From contig NZ_JAGFNU010000009.1 of the NCBI RefSeq assembly GCF_018457175.1, positions 62,001 through 126,000 of the forward strand: a stretch of DNA of 64,000 nt. Reading direction: 5' to 3'. Below are positions 37,708-46,632 of the stretch, piece by piece. The DNA is from Pseudohalocynthiibacter aestuariivivens (lineage in GTDB: Bacteria; Pseudomonadota; Alphaproteobacteria; Rhodobacterales; Rhodobacteraceae). Position 1 is the stretch's first letter; each line of letters opens with the position of its first letter. The notes under the pieces were generated by a model. That model was not told the DNA's origin and searched no databases. It saw nothing but the letters and a program-made list of their open reading frames with translations. The position numbers and the translations under genes are program-made.

Positions 37708-38556
37708 ATGGCCGGAAATGGTGAACATAAAAATGAAAGTATTTGGGATTCAGCCGCGCCGGGATGGGCGAAATGGGAATCCGCTTTGATGGGCGCCGCC
37801 GCCGAGGCGACTGAACAAATGCTGGATGCGGCCAACGTAGAAATGGGCATGAGAGTGTTGGACCTCGCCTGTGGCGCCGGCAGCCAAACGATACAAGCCG
37901 CGAGGCGCGTGGGGCCGACTGGCCGGGTTTTCGCAAACGACATCGCGTCAAAAATGTTGACCTTTGTGACCTCAAATACCGCCGCCGCGGGGCTGACCAA
38001 TGTCGAAACACTGCACGGACCGGCGGAAGACCTTTCCAAAAGTGGGCTGCACGTCGATGCGGCAACCTGCCGACTCGGCCTGATGCTGTTCCAGTCGCCT
38101 CAAGACGCGCTCGCGGCCGTGCGAAGCGTCTTGGCGGAGAACGGGCGCTTCGCTGTTCTTGTGGTGGCCTCGCCGCAGGACAACCTGCTGTTTTCAAAAA
38201 CAATGATGATCGCACTAAAACATGCCGGGAAGACCCCGCCGCCGCCGGGTTCACCAGGGCTGTTTGCACTATCAGATCCTGCGAGACTAGAGAGCTTATT
38301 TCAAGCGGCCGGGTATATCGACACCAGGATCGAGCAGGTCGCCGCCCGGTTGTCCATCGCATCGATCGGCGACGCGCTAACCATGATGCAAGAAGCATTT
38401 GGTGCCTATCGCGCCGTGCTGGCCGATCTGGACGACAAAAAACGCGATGTGGCCTGGGCCGAAATCAGGGACTGCATTGAACAATTTTCGAACCAAGGCG
38501 GCGTCAGTTCCGATATGACTCTCCTGCTGGCTTCCGGGACAAACCCACCAGCCTGA
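37708..38556 (+). CDS. Class I SAM-dependent methyltransferase
   Basis: 282 residues from the ATG at 37708, nine bases after GGGAGG; an upstream ATG at 37699 abuts the site and is unlikely. The Rossmann motif I is MRVLDLACGAGSQTIQAARR (about 50-70), followed by GRVFANDIASKML for the acidic residue that binds SAM ribose. It looks like the UbiE/COQ5-type methyltransferases, but the acceptor is unknown. It is isolated between two diverged repeats that also flank the gene at 41393. Confidence 0.82.
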   Translation: MAGNGEHKNESIWDSAAPGWAKWESALMGAAAEATEQMLDAANVEMGMRVLDLACGAGSQTIQAARRVGPTGRVFANDIASKMLTFVTSNTAAAGLTNVETLHGPAEDLSKSGLHVDAATCRLGLMLFQSPQDALAAVRSVLAENGRFAVLVVASPQDNLLFSKTMMIALKHAGKTPPPPGSPGLFALSDPARLESLFQAAGYIDTRIEQVAARLSIASIGDALTMMQEAFGAYRAVLADLDDKKRDVAWAEIRDCIEQFSNQGGVSSDMTLLLASGTNPPA

Positions 38557-38627
38557 TCATACGGAGTAGTCGACCGGTAACACGACGCTCACTCTCGACA
38601 CCGATCAGGTTTTCTCTTTGTGGTACG

Positions 38628-38690
38628 GCGGAGACCGCTTCGGGCTCATAGCCGTCATCTGACTCTTTCAATCAGTTTACCGGACCTAAC
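38628..38690. repeat. Dispersed repeat B, copy 1
   Basis: GGGCTCATAGCCGTCAT then GACTCTTTCAATCA match the copy at 42090-42152 at most positions. It sits between the convergent ends of the methyltransferase and flavoprotein genes and touches the latter's stop codon. Confidence 0.5.
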
Positions 38691-39858
38691 CCTGAGACCA
38701 GCGCGCTGCTGCCCGCCCTGCGTGCCGTCCTGTCGCAAGGCACGTTGTGATCAGATAGCCCCCGGTTGGGGCCTCCCAATCCAGCATTTCCCCTGCGCAA
38801 AAGACGCCGGGCAAGGCGTTCAGCATCAGATTTTCATCCATTGCCTCAAATCGGACCCCCCCGGCTGTCGATATCGCCTCGTCTATCGGTCGCGGACCTG
38901 CGTGCGGGACAGGCAAGGCCTTGATCAGGCTGGCAAGCGCTGCCCCGTCTGGCAGCGGATTGCCAAACTCCATCAGAAGGGCACGCTTCACACCTTCAAG
39001 TTTCAGCGCCTTGCGAAGGTGATTTGAAACAGAGGTTTTGCCACGCGGGCCAGATAGTCGGGCTGCAATTTTTTCAAGCGGCCAATCCGGCAAAAGATCG
39101 ATTTTCAAATCAGCACCATCGCGCACAGCGGCCGAGATGGCGTAGATACCACCACCTTCCAAACCTTTTTCCGAGATTACGTATTCCCCGCGCGTTGTCT
39201 GACCGTTCACCAGTAACGCAGTGCCTTTCACAGGAACCCCAAAATGCGGCTTCATGTGGTCTGACCAATTGACGCAAAATCCCATATTCGCGGGTTTGAA
39301 CGGGGCGAGCGTGACACCTTTACCCGAGAGCATCTGCGCCCACGTACCGTCAGAGCCAAGCCGCGACCAGCTCGCACCACCAAGCGCGAGAACAGTCACC
39401 TTTGGGTTTAGCGTCACAACGCCCTCAGGCGTTTCAAATTGCATTCCATCGTCAAGACCGACCCAGCGCCAGCGCGTCCGAAACTCCACACCAAGATCAG
39501 CGAGCCTCAAAAGCCATGCTCGCAGCAATGGCGAGGCTTTCATAGCGTCAGGAAAGACACGGCCGGAACTTCCGGTAAACACCTCTTGCCCCAAATTGCG
39601 GGCCCAGTCTTTGACCTCTTCAGGACCAAATGATTTCAAAGCTTCAAAAAGAGCTGGACCGCCGCCGCTAGTATGCTTGGTAAACATGGCAGGCGGTTCA
39701 TCCTTTGTCAGGTTAAGCCCGGACTTTCCCGCCATCAGCAGCTTGCGCGCCACAGAGGGTTTGGCCTCGGTAACCAAGACCCGACGCCCGGCGCGCGCCA
39801 GTTCCTCTGCTGCCATTAAACCAGCCGGCCCTGCGCCAATGACCAAAGCATCTGTCAT
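38686..39858 (-). CDS. HI0933-like flavoprotein, TIGR03862 type
   Basis: 390 residues: N-terminal FAD site ALVIGAGPAGLMAAEELARA, then KLLMAGKSGLNLTKDEP, the pattern of the BaiN/HI0933 flavoprotein family, and C-terminal PTGGYLITTCLATGRHAG. A flavin-dependent oxidoreductase of unknown substrate, cytoplasmic. Its ATG overlaps the stop of the mechanosensitive-channel gene, so the two are one transcript. Confidence 0.88.
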   Translation of the reverse strand: MTDALVIGAGPAGLMAAEELARAGRRVLVTEAKPSVARKLLMAGKSGLNLTKDEPPAMFTKHTSGGGPALFEALKSFGPEEVKDWARNLGQEVFTGSSGRVFPDAMKASPLLRAWLLRLADLGVEFRTRWRWVGLDDGMQFETPEGVVTLNPKVTVLALGGASWSRLGSDGTWAQMLSGKGVTLAPFKPANMGFCVNWSDHMKPHFGVPVKGTALLVNGQTTRGEYVISEKGLEGGGIYAISAAVRDGADLKIDLLPDWPLEKIAARLSGPRGKTSVSNHLRKALKLEGVKRALLMEFGNPLPDGAALASLIKALPVPHAGPRPIDEAISTAGGVRFEAMDENLMLNALPGVFCAGEMLDWEAPTGGYLITTCLATGRHAGRAAARWSQG

Positions 39859-41171
39859 GCTGTTGGCAGACCGCCCTTAATCTCGACTACGCGATGTGGA
39901 TATGGAATTTCGATACCGTTGTCCTTCAGCGCATTCCAGATCAGGAACAGCACGTCCGATGTGTACTTGTTTGGCCCATCGTCCAGACCGTTCACCCAGA
40001 ATTCCACTGAAAAATCAATGCCGCTGTCGCCAAAGCCGCGAAGTTCGCAGTCTGGTGGATAAGGTTTGTCGAGCACATCCTTATGCGTGGCAACGGCGGC
40101 CTCGACAATGGCGGGAATGGTGTTGATGTCTGTATCGTAAGACACTGAAAAATCCGCCTCATACCGGTTGGCAGAGCCGCTGTCGGAATAGTTTGTGACA
40201 CGCGTTGTTATGAAATCCTCATTGGGCACCATGATCCAGCGCCCGTCAAAAGTTTCCAGAATTGCCGCGCGGGCGGTCATTTTAACGATGGTGCCAGCTT
40301 CGCCACCATCAAGCGCAACATAGTCGCCAACAGTCGCTTGGCCCTCGAGCAGAAGAATAACACCAGAGATAAAATTCGCCGCGATCTTTTGCAGCCCGAA
40401 CCCAAGACCAACACCAATTGCGCCCCCCAAAACAGCAATTGTTGAAAGGTTGATCCCCATGATGTTGAGCAAAAGCAGGAATGCGACGCCGAATATAACA
40501 ATCTCGGCGGCTTTGACCGCCAGTTGCCGGGTCGCCGGGGGAAGCTCTTTTTGTCGTTGAATGTAACTCGCGCTTTGATCATTTGACCAGCGACCAAGCC
40601 AGAACAGAACCGAGCCTGCAATAATGCCCCGAACAAGTGACATCAGCGAAAAGGAAATATTGCCAAGCCTGATGATGGTTTCAGACAAGTAGGTGGTTGC
40701 AAGAGGCAGCAAGCCCAGCGCGTAGAGCGCCATGATTGGCACAAGCACGTATTTTCCAAGCAGCCTGAGAAACGGATCCTTGACTATTTTATTGACAAGC
40801 GCACGCGCCGCTAAAAACAAAAGCAACCTTTTGCCAAAGGCGATAACCGCGCCCGAGCCGAACAGGGAACGTGTTACTTCTTCGCCTACGGCCGTCAGTA
40901 AGTAGGCAAGCAACGGCAAAAGAAGGGGCAGGAAGCTTAGCACAAAGAGCCGCAACCCAGCGAACAAATGGGTTTGCTCTTCGGGTGGGGTCAGAATATT
41001 TTTCAGAACCGGGGACACCCTGCGTGTCACGACCCAAGCACTGAAAAACGCGACAACAAGCAGCGCGAATTGCGACCATGCGGCGGGGCTTAACAGCCAG
41101 CCTTGCGCGATCTCCCATCCCTGCATGAGATAGCCCAGCACCTTATCGACGATTTCTGGCTGTCCATCCAT
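39855..41171 (-). CDS. MscS-family mechanosensitive ion channel
   Basis: 438 residues: several membrane spans in the first 230 residues, a pore-lining glycine/alanine-rich helix (TIAVLGGAIGVGLGFGLQKI) with the following FISGVILLLEGQ, then the beta domain (VGDYVALDGGEAGTIVKMTAR) and the cytoplasmic cage. It releases osmolytes on hypo-osmotic shock. Longer than E. coli MscS (286), with extra N-terminal spans, as in MscK/YbdG-like types. Confidence 0.92.
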   Translation of the reverse strand: MDGQPEIVDKVLGYLMQGWEIAQGWLLSPAAWSQFALLVVAFFSAWVVTRRVSPVLKNILTPPEEQTHLFAGLRLFVLSFLPLLLPLLAYLLTAVGEEVTRSLFGSGAVIAFGKRLLLFLAARALVNKIVKDPFLRLLGKYVLVPIMALYALGLLPLATTYLSETIIRLGNISFSLMSLVRGIIAGSVLFWLGRWSNDQSASYIQRQKELPPATRQLAVKAAEIVIFGVAFLLLLNIMGINLSTIAVLGGAIGVGLGFGLQKIAANFISGVILLLEGQATVGDYVALDGGEAGTIVKMTARAAILETFDGRWIMVPNEDFITTRVTNYSDSGSANRYEADFSVSYDTDINTIPAIVEAAVATHKDVLDKPYPPDCELRGFGDSGIDFSVEFWVNGLDDGPNKYTSDVLFLIWNALKDNGIEIPYPHRVVEIKGGLPTA

Positions 41172-41274
41172 GCTCTCAACCTTTTAACAACTAACGTCAG
41201 TTCCCTGTTCTACAGGGGAATGCGGTTGATACAACACCCCCGACTTTTTCTAGGGTCAGAACCGACAAACTGAA

Positions 41275-41330
41275 AATGAACAAAGGTCTGCAGCGCGGAC
41301 AATCTGTCTTTTGCATTGCACAGTTTCGAC
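41275..41330. repeat. Dispersed repeat A, copy 2
   Basis: AAGGTCTGCAGCGCGG, then ATTGCACAG, in the gap between the MscS gene and the secreted-protein gene, a diverged copy of the repeat at 37470-37567. The alignment is partial, so true homology is likely but unproven. Confidence 0.4.
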
Positions 41331-41392
41331 ATCGATTTACGCAGCCTGAACCAACTGTGGTAAACTCTTAATTACTAATAGGGAGAAAGGCT

Positions 41393-42073
41393 ATGTTTAC
41401 ATCCACCGTCATTCACAAAACTCTCTCAGCTTTAGTTGTACTTGCAGCACTTGCCTGGCCGACAATCTGCCAATCAGAAGATTTTGAGATAATCACACCT
41501 AGTGAAACCTCATTGGAATTGATCGATGGAGAAATTCAGGCCAACCTCAATCAAAATGGTTGCGTAGTCGGATTTGAGGCTGCTTGTTCAACGGTGCTCC
41601 AGCGTAGTGAATATGTTTCAACCACGTCACACGCACGCGGTGACAGGACTATTTATGGCTGGGACATTATGGTACCCGAAAGTTTCACCTATAACGCATC
41701 AGGAGGATATCTTCGCGCGGCAAGGTTTTTGAATAGAAACGAAGAGTCGGTTCTTAGCTTTCTTCTGGACGGGAAAATTGGGTACGATGTTGGGCGCGAA
41801 GCCTGTTTTGATCCAGATGGTTTCGGCGCATGGCACACGATAGAGGTACGTGTCGTGTGGGATTCCACCCCGAAGAAAGGACTCAGAGACAAGACACCGG
41901 GAGAGATACATGTATTTTGCGATGGGACTGAGGTGTTACTGCGCTCCGGTCGACCAACCCTTGGCGAGGGGGATGAAGTGAGGTTAGCACTAGGATTAGC
42001 AGGCTCATTGAATTTGGCTGATGGCGATAGCACCGCCGTGTCGTTTCGGAATGTGAGAATAGAAACATGGTGA
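41393..42073 (+). CDS. Secreted protein, polysaccharide-lyase/jelly-roll-like
   Basis: 226 residues with a Sec signal peptide (about 1-28). The mature part resembles a jelly-roll lyase or lectin fold: YGWDIMVPESFTYNASGGY, then AWHTIEVRVVWDS and GEIHVFCDGTEVL, close in pattern to heparin-lyase-like proteins. Four cysteines (NQNGCVVGFEAACS; REACFD; VFCDG) could form disulfides. It may bind or cleave a polysaccharide outside the cell. GC content is lower than the neighbours and diverged repeats flank it, suggesting acquisition. Confidence 0.6.
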   Translation: MFTSTVIHKTLSALVVLAALAWPTICQSEDFEIITPSETSLELIDGEIQANLNQNGCVVGFEAACSTVLQRSEYVSTTSHARGDRTIYGWDIMVPESFTYNASGGYLRAARFLNRNEESVLSFLLDGKIGYDVGREACFDPDGFGAWHTIEVRVVWDSTPKKGLRDKTPGEIHVFCDGTEVLLRSGRPTLGEGDEVRLALGLAGSLNLADGDSTAVSFRNVRIETW

Positions 42074-42089
42074 CCGCACGATTTCCCGA

Positions 42090-42152
42090 GCGATGTCTGC
42101 AATAGGCTCAAAGCCTTCATTAGACTCTTTCAATCACGTTATGGGACCTTGC
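42090..42152. repeat. Dispersed repeat B, copy 2
   Basis: AGGCTCAAAGCCTTCATTAG then ACTCTTTCAATCACGTTA parallels the copy at 38628-38690. Again it lies between a plus-strand accessory gene and the end of a minus-strand gene. Confidence 0.5.
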
Positions 42153-42154
42153 CC

Positions 42155-42766
42155 CTAGCTGATCATCGCCTTGATCCCGGCGACATGCGACTGCGTTGCA
42201 CCAAGCGAGTCTGCAGCCAATGTTACGACTGTTTCGGATAGACGTTCCCGTTCGACCAGATGATCGATAAGGCCGATAGAAAGGGCCTCATCTGCTGTCA
42301 GTTTCTGACCCGCCATCAAGATCAGCTTTGCCCGGGATGGCCCGACAAGCTCTGTCAAACGCTTTGGGTCCGACGGCTGCGGCAGAAAGCCCAGCTTCAT
42401 GACTGGGTAAAAGAACTTGGCTTCTGGAACGGCGATGCGCAGATCACAGGCAAGCGCCATGCCAAAGGCACCACCAGCCAGTGTCCCGTTCAACGCTGCG
42501 ATGGTCAGACATGGTAATGCCGCAAGCGCACCTGAAAGACGCTCCCACACATCGCTGGTAGCGAGGCCTGCACGCGCAGCCTCAAGGTCGGCCCCGGCAC
42601 TGAAAACCTTGCCTGTGCCAGTTAGCACCAGTACCTTGGCGGTGCCGTTTGCTGCAGTTGCGATCTCTGCAAGGTCTTCCAGCATCTCGGGCGTTAGCGA
42701 ATTTGCCTTGTCCGGACGGTTAAGCGTTACCGTCCAGAGACCATCATCTTTCACAAGTTCGATCAT
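42155..42766 (-). CDS. Enoyl-CoA hydratase/isomerase family protein
   Basis: 203 residues from the ATG at 42766, which overlaps the SDR stop (ATGA). Short for the crotonase family (usually about 260), but the core is intact: LNRPDKANSLTPEML, VFSAGADLEAARAG as oxyanion-hole loop, and LNGTLAGGAFGMALACDLRIA. It lacks the C-terminal helices. It may hydrate an enoyl-CoA together with the adjacent dehydrogenase, in degradation of a branched or unsaturated acid. The precise reaction is unknown. Confidence 0.83.
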   Translation of the reverse strand: MIELVKDDGLWTVTLNRPDKANSLTPEMLEDLAEIATAANGTAKVLVLTGTGKVFSAGADLEAARAGLATSDVWERLSGALAALPCLTIAALNGTLAGGAFGMALACDLRIAVPEAKFFYPVMKLGFLPQPSDPKRLTELVGPSRAKLILMAGQKLTADEALSIGLIDHLVERERLSETVVTLAADSLGATQSHVAGIKAMIS

Positions 42767-43515
42767 GCAATCAGCCCGATCTTGCGCCGGACACTGTCTT
42801 CCCGAAGCGAGATTTCCTGCCCCAGATAAGTGTCTGATTCCGGTTTGCACATCCACACCAACGCACGTGCGGGCCAGTCCGCAGGAATATGATCTTCCCA
42901 GTCGAGCTCACTCACCGGATTCACACCTGATGCCTTGATCTCATGTTGCATTTGCGTGGCAACTGTTCCGGGCGACAGCCCCATGATGCGCAAACCGTCT
43001 GCAGACAATTCGTTGTGCGCGCAGGTCGTCAGCATCGCAGCAGCCGCTTTAGAGGCGCAATAGTGGCTCCACCCCTCCAGTGCGTGATGGGCAGCACCTG
43101 AACTTATCGTGATAATGGTGCCCTTCCCTGCCTTTTGCATGACAGGCGCAGCCGCGCGCATTCCATAGTAGACGCCCTTTAGGTTGATATCGATCACACG
43201 TCCCCATTCAGCCGGGTCTGACTTTGCCAAATGAGAGATCGGCTCGATCACGCCGGCATTGTTGATCACAATATCGAGACTTCCAAAGGTCGTCACCGCA
43301 GTATCTACCGCAGCTGCGATGTCATCGTAGTTGCTGACGTCGCAAGGGATTGCACGGGCTTGCTCGCCAATCTCAGAGGCGAGCGCTTCTATTGCGGCAG
43401 CCCCGCGCGCCAACAAAACAACATTCACACCCTCTGCCGCCAAAGCCCGCGCCGTTTCGGCACCGATGCCTCGGCTTGCCCCGGTTATCAGTGCACATTT
43501 TCCTGAAAGCATCAT
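42763..43515 (-). CDS. Short-chain dehydrogenase/reductase
   Basis: 250 residues. Cofactor motif ALITGASRGIGAETARAL, NNAG (VINNAGVIEP) and active site Ser-Tyr-Lys: S in TISSGAAHH, YCASKAA with Tyr and Lys. NAD(P)-dependent alcohol/ketone interconversion. It is coupled with the enoyl-CoA hydratase-like gene; both may act on a CoA-linked hydroxyacid. Start may be 43515 or 43512. Confidence 0.9.
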   Translation of the reverse strand: MMLSGKCALITGASRGIGAETARALAAEGVNVVLLARGAAAIEALASEIGEQARAIPCDVSNYDDIAAAVDTAVTTFGSLDIVINNAGVIEPISHLAKSDPAEWGRVIDINLKGVYYGMRAAAPVMQKAGKGTIITISSGAAHHALEGWSHYCASKAAAAMLTTCAHNELSADGLRIMGLSPGTVATQMQHEIKASGVNPVSELDWEDHIPADWPARALVWMCKPESDTYLGQEISLREDSVRRKIGLIA

Positions 43516-43641
43516 TCTTTTCCTTCACTATTTACCCCTGTGATACCTCAGCAATTTTGAACGCACCAGCGCCCTCTGCCCTTGACCAATCTTGTTGCAC
43601 AGACGACATTGGAAAATGAATTTTAACCACGAGGTTTTATA

Positions 43642-45162
43642 ATGGCACAATGGAAGTCCATTAGCGGTCTGGCCGCAACAGCAACATTGTTAACAAGTAC
43701 GGCAGTATTTGCGGACGTAACCGCCGCAGGCGTATGGAACGACTATAAGACTTACATGGAAGGGTTTGGTTACACCGTTCAAACCGGTTCCGAAGACATG
43801 TCAGGCGATACGCTGACAATCAACGACATGAACTTTTCAATGGACTTGGGCAAAGATATCGACGGAACGGTTTCCATGTCGATGGGCTCTATGTCATTGA
43901 CCGAACAGGGTGACGGCACCGTCGCGATCACCTTTCCACCAAACTTTGACATTGCTGTCCGGGCAGACGGCGGCAACGAGGACATGAATTTAGTAATGTC
44001 TGTCGCTCATTCCGGCATGGTTATCGTTGCAAGCGGCGATGACAGTGAAACAGCCTATGACTTTTCGGCACCTACAATGACAATGACGATGGACGGCATC
44101 GAAGTTGAGGGTGAAAAAATCGATGTGGATTTGAATGCTGCGCTCACTGGTTACAGCGGCCGCTATCTGGTGGTTGACGGTGCACCGACACAAATATCCG
44201 GTGATCTAACGACAGACACTATGGAGTTAAGCATCCGTGTCAAAGAACCCCGTGAAGGTGTTGACGTAGACTTTGATCTTGCTGCGGCTGCTTTGGCTGG
44301 CACTTTTGCAATGTCGGTTCCAGAGGTGTTTGACCAAGAGAATATGGCAGCCAACCTGGATGCCGGAATGGCCTTTGATTTTGATTATTCCTTAGGCGCT
44401 ATCACCTTCAACCTCGACGGCACAGGTGACGGGGACAGCTTTGCTGCAAATGGCAGAGTTGGTGGCGCTGAAGTTGCTTTTGAAATGAACCAGGACGGCA
44501 TGGGGCTTTCAGAACTTGTGAAAGATATCGATATCGCGATTTCCGGGTCTGAAATTCCATTCCCCGAACTGACATTGAAAGCTGCGGAATATGGGCTGAA
44601 CTTCCTGATGCCCATTACCAAGTCCGACACGCCCGATGATTTTGAAATGGGCGTCCGGCTTGTTGGTATCGAAGTGACGGATACGCTTTGGAACATGATC
44701 GACCCGGCAACTGTTCTGCCACGCGATCCGGCCACATTAGTCATTGATACGGCTGGTAAAGCGAACTGGTTCTTCAACATCATGAACCCGGAAGAAGCCG
44801 GAATGATGGACGGTGGCGAAATTCCTGGTGAGCTACACGCGCTGACACTGAATGATCTTCAGGTTTCTGTTGCAGGCGCAGATCTTACAGGGAACGGCGG
44901 CTTTACTTTTGACAACGATGACCTGCAGACCTTCGACGGTGTTCCACGCCCAGAGGGTAGCATTGATCTGAAACTGGTGGGCGCAAACGGACTGCTTGAT
45001 AAGCTGGTTCAGATGGGCCTTATCCCGGATGATCAGGCAATGGGTGCGCGCATGATGATGGGCCTGTTTGCGGTTCCCGGTGACGGCGAAGACACGTTGA
45101 ATTCAAAAATCGAAGTCAATGATCAAGGCCATGTTCTGGCCAATGGTCAGCGTCTGAAATAA
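43642..45162 (+). CDS. DUF2125 domain protein
   Basis: 506 residues with a Sec signal peptide (about 1-24, ending STAVFA). The rest fits DUF2125: VWNDYKTYMEGFGYTVQTGS, repeated beta-rich segments and a D-rich composition. The family is alphaproteobacterial and predicted periplasmic; function not known. It is monocistronic, divergent from the SDR gene and ended by a strong terminator. Confidence 0.85.
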   Translation: MAQWKSISGLAATATLLTSTAVFADVTAAGVWNDYKTYMEGFGYTVQTGSEDMSGDTLTINDMNFSMDLGKDIDGTVSMSMGSMSLTEQGDGTVAITFPPNFDIAVRADGGNEDMNLVMSVAHSGMVIVASGDDSETAYDFSAPTMTMTMDGIEVEGEKIDVDLNAALTGYSGRYLVVDGAPTQISGDLTTDTMELSIRVKEPREGVDVDFDLAAAALAGTFAMSVPEVFDQENMAANLDAGMAFDFDYSLGAITFNLDGTGDGDSFAANGRVGGAEVAFEMNQDGMGLSELVKDIDIAISGSEIPFPELTLKAAEYGLNFLMPITKSDTPDDFEMGVRLVGIEVTDTLWNMIDPATVLPRDPATLVIDTAGKANWFFNIMNPEEAGMMDGGEIPGELHALTLNDLQVSVAGADLTGNGGFTFDNDDLQTFDGVPRPEGSIDLKLVGANGLLDKLVQMGLIPDDQAMGARMMMGLFAVPGDGEDTLNSKIEVNDQGHVLANGQRLK

Positions 45163-45183
45163 CTGTGCAAACAGTAAAAAGTC

Positions 45184-45217
45184 AGGGCCGCCTTGGTAAA
45201 ACCGGGCGGCCCTTTTT
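45184..45217 (+). terminator. Rho-independent terminator after the DUF2125 gene
   Basis: AGGGCCGCC (45184-45192) pairs with GGCGGCCCT (45205-45213), followed by a T-run (45213-45217), 21 bases after the stop codon. Confidence 0.88.
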
Positions 45218-45285
45218 AATGCGGGGGCTTGCGCCTACGCTGAACGCGGCTTACCTCAACCCCACAGGTAAAATACGGACATCTC

Positions 45286-46632
45286 ATGAGCGATAAACTT
45301 GAAAAGTTGACATCTGCCCTTCTTGATGCTGCGCAGAAAGCCGGGGCCGAAGCCGCCGATGCGCTGGCGGTTGCGGGTTCTTCGCTTTCTATTGACGTGC
45401 GGAACGGTGCCCTTGAACAGGCGGAACGCTCTGAAAGTACAGACATTGGTCTGCGCGTGTTGGTTGGAACGCGGCAGGCGATGGTTTCCGCCTCGGACAC
45501 ACGCCCGGAAACAATGGCTGAAATGGCTGTACGTGCTGTCGCTATGGCACTTGAAGCGCCAGAGGATGATACGGTAGGCTTGGCCGATCCAGCGCAGCTT
45601 GCCCAACACTGGGATGTTGATGCACTTGAAATGTATGATCCGTCGGAGGAACCCGCACCAGCAGCGCTGGAAGACGATGCAAGGCGCGCTGAGGCCGCAG
45701 CACTCGCAGTGAAGGGCATCAGTCAGGTTCAATCTGCCGGAGCTGGATATGGTCGGCAAAACATACATCTGGCGGCAAGCAATGGTTTTTCCGGGGGCTA
45801 CAGCCGCAGTAGCCGGGGGCTGTCTTGTGTTGCGATCACCGGTACCGGGTCCGACATGGAACGGGACTATTATGGTGACAGCCGTATATTTCAGAACGAT
45901 CTGCCGGATGCAGAATTTATTGGCCTTACGGCAGCCGAACGCACGGTTGAGCGTAGCGGCGCGCGCAAGCCAAAAACCGGGGCCTATCCGGTTCTGTTTG
46001 ATGAACGCATTTCTTCCAGCCTGATTGGGCACTTGCTGTCAGCAGCCAACGGATCCAGCATTGCGCGTGGGTCTTCCTGGCTGCGCGACGCACTGGGTGA
46101 CGCAGTTTTGCCGGATCACCTGTCATTGATCGAAGACCCACACAGGGTACGTGTCAGCGGCTCTCGCCCTTTTGATGGTGAAGGGTTGCCAACCGCCAAA
46201 CGCGCCATTGTTGAAAACGGTGTTCTGACGGGATGGACGCTGGACCTTGGCACTGGCCGAAAGCTCGGAATGAAGAGCACGGCGAATGCCGCACGTGGCA
46301 CGTCTTCGCCGCCGTCGCCATCGGTGTCAAACGTCAGCCTGACTCAGGGCGATCAAAGCCGGGCTGATCTGCTGGCCGAAATGGGGACAGGCTTGCTCGT
46401 CACGTCAATGATCGGATCGTCCATCAATTCCACAACCGGCGATTATTCGCGCGGTGCCTCTGGCTTCTGGGTTGAAGGCGGCGAGATAAAGTATCCGGTA
46501 AATGAATGCACAATCGCGGGTAATCTGCGCGACATGCTGCGCCGCATTGTACCAGCAAATGACGCGCGCCTGCACCTAAGCCGTGTTGTGCCAAGCCTGC
46601 TTGTCGAGGGGCTGACCCTTGCCGGCGAGTGA
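45286..46632 (+). CDS. pmbA: TldD/PmbA family protein (PmbA)
   Basis: 448 residues, typical length. Segments LTSALLDAAQKAGAEAADALAV, then TDIGLRVLVGTRQAMVSASD at the N-terminus, and SGFWVEGGEIKYPVNECTIAGN near the end, are diagnostic. PmbA pairs with TldD as a metalloprotease that matures peptides; PmbA itself lacks the metal-binding HExxH, and none is seen. No tldD is in the window. The stop overlaps the CysQ-like gene. Confidence 0.93.
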   Translation: MSDKLEKLTSALLDAAQKAGAEAADALAVAGSSLSIDVRNGALEQAERSESTDIGLRVLVGTRQAMVSASDTRPETMAEMAVRAVAMALEAPEDDTVGLADPAQLAQHWDVDALEMYDPSEEPAPAALEDDARRAEAAALAVKGISQVQSAGAGYGRQNIHLAASNGFSGGYSRSSRGLSCVAITGTGSDMERDYYGDSRIFQNDLPDAEFIGLTAAERTVERSGARKPKTGAYPVLFDERISSSLIGHLLSAANGSSIARGSSWLRDALGDAVLPDHLSLIEDPHRVRVSGSRPFDGEGLPTAKRAIVENGVLTGWTLDLGTGRKLGMKSTANAARGTSSPPSPSVSNVSLTQGDQSRADLLAEMGTGLLVTSMIGSSINSTTGDYSRGASGFWVEGGEIKYPVNECTIAGNLRDMLRRIVPANDARLHLSRVVPSLLVEGLTLAGE

